DNA from: Nannocystis sp.
Lineage (GTDB): Bacteria > Myxococcota_A > Polyangia > Nannocystales > Nannocystaceae
Assembly (NCBI RefSeq): GCF_016714285.1
Contig: NZ_JADJNN010000001.1
Span: 62,001-126,000 of the forward strand
Reading direction: 5' to 3'
Length of the DNA stretch: 64,000 nucleotides
Numbering within the stretch: position 1 is the first letter of the stretch; each line of letters opens with the position of its first letter. Position numbers and translations under genes: made by a program. The notes below the pieces were generated by a model, which had not been told where the DNA came from, ran no database searches, and worked only from the letters and a program-made list of their open reading frames with translations. Of this stretch, positions 59,212-64,000 are shown piece after piece.

Positions 59212-61199
59212 CCGAGCCCCGCGACCCCGGCGAGGCGGAGCGGTCACCTGTCCCCAAGGCCAGGTCGTCGGACGCTGGCGAGGCGAAGCGAACACCTGTC
59301 CCCGAGGCCGGGTTGTCGGAGGTCGCCGCTGGCGAGGCGAAGCGAACACCTGTCCCCGAGGCCAGGTCGTCGGAGGTCGCCGCTGGCGAGGCGAAGCGAA
59401 CACCTGTCCCCGAGGCCAGGACGTCGGAGGTCGCCGGCGCGGCGAGCGAGACCCGGACGGGCCCGCTCGCGCAGGCCCACGGCGGCAAGACCTCGCGCGC
59501 CGAGTCCTTCGCGGGCGGCCTGCTCGCCAATTCGAGGGCCACCCTGGGCAGCCTGCGGGCCTCGCGGATCCGCCTCACGCGCACCGGACTGCGCATCGTC
59601 GTCGGCCCGCGCGTGCCGTGGTGGGGTCGCCTCGAGTCGCGGGTGATCACCGCGTTGGTCGCCCTCGGCATCCTCTGCGTCGGCGCCTCGGCCTACCTCG
59701 TGACCCTCACGGTGCAGTACTTCGACGGCATGGTCCGCGACGCGGCGCGCCAGAGCGACCGGGCGGTCGCCGCGGCCGGCCCGCTCTACGACGCCTTCGT
59801 CCGCGCCAGCAAGCAGGCCTACCGCGCGCGCACCCAGGCGATCGCGCGGGAGCTCGAGCTGGGCCTGCTGCGCCCGGCCGGGAGCGGGGCCGGGGCGAGC
59901 CCCGACGCCGCGGTCGGCCGGGTGCCTGGCCAGCTCGCGGCGATCCTTCAGCGCGACGCCGACATCGTCGAGCTGCGCGTCGAGCCTGCCGGCGGTGTCG
60001 CGGAGCCCGTGGTCGCCGAGCGCCGCCAGGCCCTGCCCGAGGACCCGCTGACCTGGGTGTGGTTCACTGCCGGCCCCGAGTCGCTCGCGCTCGACGGCCC
60101 GGCGCAGCTCACCGTCACCTTCGCCCAGAGCACCGACATCGACCGCCGCTACCAGGACCTCGGCGCGCTCAAGCGCGGGCTCGACTACGTCGAGGTCAAC
60201 GACGCGGTGGTCGACCGCGGCGAGCTCGAGGCCGCGGTGTTCCGCGCGATCGGGGCGGCCAGCGCCCTCGTGCTGATGGTCGCCTTCATCGCTGGCTTCA
60301 TCCTCGCCCGCGCGACCACCCGCAAGCTGAGCGTGCTCTCCGAGGTCATCCTGCGGGTCGCTGGCGGCGATCTGCGGGCCCGCGTGCCGGACCTCGGCCA
60401 GGACGAGCTCGGTCAGCTCGGGGCCGCGTTCAACGGCATGCTCGACGAGCTCGACTCGGCCCAGCGCAAGGTCAGCTATCTCCAGCGCGTCGGCGCCTGG
60501 CAGGAGATGGCCCGCCGCATCGCCCACGAGATCAAGAACCCGCTCACGCCGATCCAGCTCGCCGTGCAGCAGATCCGCGAGAAGGACCCAGGCACCAGCG
60601 CCGCCTTCACCCGCCTGCTGCTCACCTCGGTGGAGATCGTCGAGGACGAGGTCGAGGCGCTGCGGCGCATGGTCACCAGCTTCTCGCGCTTCGCGAGGGT
60701 GCCCGAGGTCCAGCTCGAGCCGGTGGAGATCGCCCGCGTCGTCGGCGAGTTCGACCGCGCCTACGGTCACCTCACCGAGCGCGACAGCGACGTGCTCGAG
60801 GTCCCGCCCGTGCCCGAGGGTCTGGTGATCCTCGGCGACCGCCAGCTGCTCAAGCAGTGCCTGGTCAACCTGGTCGAGAACGCGGTGCTGTCTCAGCGCG
60901 AGCGGGGGCCGGTCCACGTGCGCGTGTCCGTGCGCCCGGTCCCGCCCGAAGCGGGCGTCGACCCGGGCCTGGCGCCGACCGCCGCCGAGCTGCGGGTCGA
61001 CGACAACGGCCCCGGCATCGAGCCCGAGCGCCGCGAGCGGGTCTTCGAGCCCTATGAGTCGACCCGCAAGGAGGGCACCGGCCTCGGCCTGGCGATCGTG
61101 AAGAAGGTGGTCCTCGACCACGGCGGCGAGGTCCGCGTCGACGAGAGCGAGCTCGGCGGCGCCGCGATCGTCATCCGCCTCCCGCTGCACACTGGCTAG
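59208..61199 (+). CDS. NtrY-like sensor histidine kinase
   Basis: 663 residues. After an N-terminal repeat region (four GEAKRTPVPEA units) come two membrane helices (about 146-167 and 350-367) flanking a 180-residue outer domain, a HAMP segment (RVAGGDLRARVPDLGQDELG), the H-box MARRIAHEIKNPLTPIQLAV with the phospho-His, an N-box VNLVENAVLSQR, a G1 box DDNGPGIEPERRERVFEPY and G2 GTGLGLAIVKKV. This is the NtrY/NtrB order. The receiver partner may be the REC protein at 56569 or an NtrX outside the window. The frame is intact and overlaps the DUF4390 gene. Confidence 0.9.
   Translation: MTEPRDPGEAERSPVPKARSSDAGEAKRTPVPEAGLSEVAAGEAKRTPVPEARSSEVAAGEAKRTPVPEARTSEVAGAASETRTGPLAQAHGGKTSRAESFAGGLLANSRATLGSLRASRIRLTRTGLRIVVGPRVPWWGRLESRVITALVALGILCVGASAYLVTLTVQYFDGMVRDAARQSDRAVAAAGPLYDAFVRASKQAYRARTQAIARELELGLLRPAGSGAGASPDAAVGRVPGQLAAILQRDADIVELRVEPAGGVAEPVVAERRQALPEDPLTWVWFTAGPESLALDGPAQLTVTFAQSTDIDRRYQDLGALKRGLDYVEVNDAVVDRGELEAAVFRAIGAASALVLMVAFIAGFILARATTRKLSVLSEVILRVAGGDLRARVPDLGQDELGQLGAAFNGMLDELDSAQRKVSYLQRVGAWQEMARRIAHEIKNPLTPIQLAVQQIREKDPGTSAAFTRLLLTSVEIVEDEVEALRRMVTSFSRFARVPEVQLEPVEIARVVGEFDRAYGHLTERDSDVLEVPPVPEGLVILGDRQLLKQCLVNLVENAVLSQRERGPVHVRVSVRPVPPEAGVDPGLAPTAAELRVDDNGPGIEPERRERVFEPYESTRKEGTGLGLAIVKKVVLDHGGEVRVDESELGGAAIVIRLPLHTG
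59247..59420 (+). repeat. Four copies of a 17-18 bp CCTGTCCCC-AGG element within 54-57 bp repeats
   Basis: The kinase N-terminus is built from repeats that each hold CCTGTCCCC, A or G, AGGCC, A or G, GG. These are imperfect relatives of the CCTGTCC/GGACAGG palindromes elsewhere in the window, and encode the TPVPEA peptides. Confidence 0.7.
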
Positions 61200-61473
61200 C
61201 TCATGGGGGCCCGGGGCGTGAGGCGCCCGCTGCACGCCGCCAGGCTCATCGGGGTCCGGGGCGTGAGGCCGGTCGCCCTTCGCCCGTCGTGGGCAAAGGT
61301 GGGAGCGGCCAGCGGCGCGAGTCAGGCGTCCGCGAGCCGCCCGCAAGCTCATCGCGCACACCGTATTCCCCGGCCCTTGCGTGGCTCTTGCGCCTGTGCG
61401 ACGGTTTTTGCCTGGGCGGGCAGGGCCGGGGCGTAAGTCCCGGCGCGGGGTTGGCGTGAAGTTCGGGGTCCAT
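61200..61473. other. Gap with a 23-bp direct repeat
   Basis: Contains two copies of a block with CCGGGGCGTGAGGC, at about 61203-61224 and 61248-61269. No gene is supported. It probably holds the promoter of the VIT/VWA gene. Confidence 0.45.
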
Positions 61474-64000
61474 GTGAACAGCGGGCACAGGGCAACGCGA
61501 GGGCGACGGGGGGCGACGTGGATCGCCGCGGCCTCGCTCGTCGCGGGCTGCACGAACCTCGCCGGCAAGGCCGCGAGTCCCAGCGATCGATCTGGCCCGA
61601 AGGACATGTCCTCGCCGACCGACGAGGTGCTGGTCGGACGCGGCTCGCCGATCTCTCTGACCGCCGCCGACGGCACCGCGCTCACGCTGCGCAGCCTGAT
61701 CGTCCGCGCCGTGGTCGACGAGCCGCTGGCCTTCACCGAGCTCGAGATGGTGTTCGACAACCCCGAGGGCCGCGCGCTCGACGGCAAGCTCGCGGTGATC
61801 ATGCCGCCGGGCGCCCGCGTCACCCGCTTCGCCCGCGATCTCGGCACCAGCGGCTGGGAGGAGGCCCAGGTGGTGCCGCGGCGCACCGCTGACCAGCAGC
61901 TGCCGCCGGGCGACCCGCGCCAGGCCCCGCCGCTGCTGGCGGTGTCGCAGGAGCTGCGGGCGGGCGAGCAGTTCACCGCGCGGGTCGACGCCATCCCCGC
62001 CCGCGATCCGACTCGCATCGTCGTCGCCTATGTCGAGGAGCTGCGCGGGCGCAGCCAGCCCTACCGCATCGCGCTCGCCGGCCTGCCGCGGCTGCACGAG
62101 CTCGGCCTGCGCATCCGCTCGCGCACGCCGGTCAGCCTCGGCGGCGAGCCCTCGCTGCTGAAGACCAGCACCCACGGCGCGGTCGCCAGCTACCCCGACT
62201 TCAAGGCCAGCCGCGACCTGACGCTGCACTTCTCCGGGCCGCGCGAGCTCGGGCTGCGCCGCGATGACATGGTCGTCGCCCGCCTCTCGCCGGTCCCGCA
62301 CGACCATCCGGATCCGATCGACGGTCTTACGATCCTGTTCGACACCAGCGCCTCGCAGGCGCCCGGCTTCGACGCGCAGGTCGACCGCCTCGCCGCCGTG
62401 GTCGCGGCGATCGATCGCCGCGTGCCGGGCGACATCCCGCTGCGCGTGGTGGCCTTCGATCAGGGCGCCGACACCGTGTTCGAGGGGCGCCTCGGCGGCT
62501 TCGGTGAGGCTCAGCTGAGCGCGCTGCGCGAGCGCGGGGCGCTCGGCGCCTCGAACCTCGCGGGCGCGCTGCGGGCCGCGGCTGTCCGCGGTGAGCGTCG
62601 CTATCAGCGGCTGCTGTTGATCACCGACGGCCGCGTCACCGCCGGCTCGCCCGGGCCCGAGGCGGTCCGCGCCGAGGCCGGCCGCCTGCTCGACGCCGGC
62701 TTCGTCCGCGTCGACGTGATGATCGAGGGTGGCATGCACGACGACGAGGTGCTGCGGGCCCTGACCGCGCTCTCGCCCGACCATCCCGGCCTCGTCCTCC
62801 ACGCCGCGCTCTCGCCCGAGGTGATGGCCTCGCGCCTCACTCGCGGCGTGGTCAACGACGTCGAGGTCGAGGTCCCGAACAGCGCCTGGGTCTACCCGCA
62901 GCGCTTCGACGCCCTGCAGGCCGGCGACGACGTGCTGGTCTACGCGGGCCTCGAGGTCGGCGTCGACGGCATCGACGCCGCGGGCCAGCGCGACGAGCTG
63001 GCCGTCCAGGTCCGCGGCGGCGAGATCGATCGCGCGTTCAACGTGCCGCTGGCGCCGACCACCTCGCCGCTGCTGGCCGACGCGTGGTCGGGCGCCCGCG
63101 CCAGCTGGCTCATCGACCAGGCCCGCTCGCTGTGCGCCGGCACCGACCGCGGCCTGTGCGAGGGCTGGCGCCGCCAGGCCCTCGACTGGTCGGCCGAGCA
63201 CCGCGTCGTCAACGACCTGACGGCCCTCGTCGTCCTGCCTGCGGCCGTCGACTACGCCCGCTTCGGCCTGGGCGCCGGCGCCCAGAGCCCGCTGCTCGCG
63301 GTCGGGGTCGACGGGCTCGAGTGGCGGCGCAACGGCCCTCCGAGCTCGATCGGGGTCGTCCTTCCGGCCCGCCGCGGTCAGCCCTACGCGCTCCGTCCGG
63401 CGCGACTCGGCGAGCGCCTGCTGTGGGACGAGGCCCCGGCCGCGACCACCACATCGACCGCCGCGGTGCGCCGCGACAGCCAGCAGCGTCACGCCGCCCG
63501 TCGGCGCGGCCGGGCGCAGCCTGTCCGTGAGGACAGGTTCGGATCTCAGGACTCTACGCCACCGCTGGAGCGCGACAGCGAGATCCCGGACAAGGACGCC
63601 GGCGCGCCCTTCGGGCCGCGCCGCACGCCCGACGATGCGTACGAGGGCAACCTGCTCACGGTGATGAACCTGCTGGCGATGTGGGACGCCAAGCAGAACG
63701 CGCTCGAAGTGGCGAGCCGTTGGCGCCGCGCCCAGCCCGGCGACGTGATGGCGCTGGTCGCCCTCGGCGAGGCGCTCGAGGCCAACGATCGCCCGGAGCA
63801 GGCGGCCCGCGCCTACGGATCGATCGTCGACCTCTACCCGGGCCGCGCCGACATGCGCCGCCTCGCCGCCGGCCGCCTCGAGCGCCTCGGCGAGCCCTAC
63901 ACCTGGCTGGTCCTCGACAGCTACGGCCGCGCCGTCGAGGAGCGCTACGACGACCCCGCCGGCCACCGCCTCTACGCCTTCGCGCTGGTGCGGGCGGGCT
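61474..64000 (+). CDS. VIT/VWA-domain lipoprotein, 3' end outside the window
   Basis: At least 842 residues from a GTG at 61474 (GGGG five bases upstream; a GTG at 61456 is also in frame). Lipobox SLVAGC near residue 23. A VIT-like domain follows (MPPGARVTRFARDLGTSGWE, TRIVVAYVEELRGRSQPYRI), then a VWA domain with the metal site DTSAS and ITDGR (ILFDTSASQAPGF, RLLLITDGRVTAGSP). A linker from about residue 640 includes the CCTGTCC palindrome at 63520, and a TPR-like segment (LLAMWDAKQNALEVASRWRR, YGSIVDLYPGRADMRRLA) ends the window. The frame is open to the edge. A surface-anchored adhesion or assembly protein. Confidence 0.88.
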   Translation, partial: MNSGHRATRGRRGATWIAAASLVAGCTNLAGKAASPSDRSGPKDMSSPTDEVLVGRGSPISLTAADGTALTLRSLIVRAVVDEPLAFTELEMVFDNPEGRALDGKLAVIMPPGARVTRFARDLGTSGWEEAQVVPRRTADQQLPPGDPRQAPPLLAVSQELRAGEQFTARVDAIPARDPTRIVVAYVEELRGRSQPYRIALAGLPRLHELGLRIRSRTPVSLGGEPSLLKTSTHGAVASYPDFKASRDLTLHFSGPRELGLRRDDMVVARLSPVPHDHPDPIDGLTILFDTSASQAPGFDAQVDRLAAVVAAIDRRVPGDIPLRVVAFDQGADTVFEGRLGGFGEAQLSALRERGALGASNLAGALRAAAVRGERRYQRLLLITDGRVTAGSPGPEAVRAEAGRLLDAGFVRVDVMIEGGMHDDEVLRALTALSPDHPGLVLHAALSPEVMASRLTRGVVNDVEVEVPNSAWVYPQRFDALQAGDDVLVYAGLEVGVDGIDAAGQRDELAVQVRGGEIDRAFNVPLAPTTSPLLADAWSGARASWLIDQARSLCAGTDRGLCEGWRRQALDWSAEHRVVNDLTALVVLPAAVDYARFGLGAGAQSPLLAVGVDGLEWRRNGPPSSIGVVLPARRGQPYALRPARLGERLLWDEAPAATTTSTAAVRRDSQQRHAARRRGRAQPVREDRFGSQDSTPPLERDSEIPDKDAGAPFGPRRTPDDAYEGNLLTVMNLLAMWDAKQNALEVASRWRRAQPGDVMALVALGEALEANDRPEQAARAYGSIVDLYPGRADMRRLAAGRLERLGEPYTWLVLDSYGRAVEERYDDPAGHRLYAFALVRAG
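63520..63537. repeat. CCTGTCC/GGACAGG palindrome inside the VIT/VWA gene
   Basis: Perfect 7-bp arms around GTGA, in a linker encoding PVREDRF. Same element as at 17355. Confidence 0.7.

Noticed and set aside
59244..62018. A 924-codon minus-strand open frame opposite the kinase
   Set aside because: It mirrors the NtrY-like gene and the VIT/VWA gene in a GC-rich genome; the translated product is Glu/Gly/Ala/Leu/Asp-rich with no motifs.
61246..63966. A 906-codon minus-strand open frame opposite the VIT/VWA gene
   Set aside because: Shadow frame; the plus strand has lipobox, VIT and VWA motifs and is open to the window edge.
1..64000. Insertion sequences or transposases
   Set aside because: No transposase, integrase or resolvase motif and no terminal inverted repeats with target duplications were found.

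Overview
The window is about 70% GC and reads as chromosomal DNA of a myxobacterium, most probably of the Nannocystis/Plesiocystis type. Evidence: many predicted lipoproteins with long Thr/Ser/Gly linkers after the lipobox, myxobacterial Cys-rich repeats, a Ser/Thr kinase, a DUF4388 protein, AgmX/PglI-type C-terminal domains and a choice-of-anchor L protein. Taxonomy is inferred from gene content only.

Region 1 (1-19,012, mainly minus strand) is a class 1 DISARM anti-phage island in the order drmD, drmMI, drmA, drmB, drmC (drmC runs off the left edge). Between drmMI and drmA lies a compact four-gene cassette: an ABC-type AAA ATPase, a TOPRIM-like protein, a DUF3696-type ATPase and a PIN-like nuclease, joined by 5-7 bp gaps or a GTGA overlap and all intact. 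Beyond it sit two plus-strand lectin-like lipoprotein genes and a truncated gene tail. drmB, drmA, drmMI and drmD each carry apparent single-base frameshifts, some at homopolymers, so either sequencing errors or decay must be considered.

Region 2 (19,012-28,362): a scar zone with the 3' end of a thioredoxin gene and a short copy of an AgmX-type gene segment; a RiPP-like pair (DUF1843/GDL peptide plus radical SAM/SPASM maturase); a diheme cytochrome c lipoprotein; an ECF sigma factor fused to a membrane anchor and AgmX-like domain; and a ketosynthase, ketosynthase-like, ACP and GcvT-fold operon.

Region 3 (28,362-42,640) is heavily frame-broken. Recognisable are a tandem pair of Tat-type lipoprotein genes, a cytochrome P450 followed by a GH3-family amide synthetase, three tRNA genes (one truncated, one tRNA-His), an SRPBCC protein, the C-terminus of a citrate synthase, a DUF2330-like protein, a Fis-type HTH protein, a thioredoxin, secreted lipoproteins and a beta-propeller. 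Almost every gene needs at least one indel to be read through, so this is either a poorly sequenced stretch or a gene graveyard.

Region 4 (42,855-64,000) is mostly clean: secreted Cys-rich lipoproteins, a Ser/Thr kinase, a choice-of-anchor L lipoprotein, a DUF4388/TPR scaffold with expanded repeats, a GlmU-type uridylyltransferase domain, a single-domain response regulator, an Omp85-like protein, a DUF4390 protein and an NtrY-like histidine kinase in an overlapping operon, then a VIT/VWA lipoprotein running off the right edge. Small CTGTCC/GGACAG palindromes recur across the window, several inside genes.
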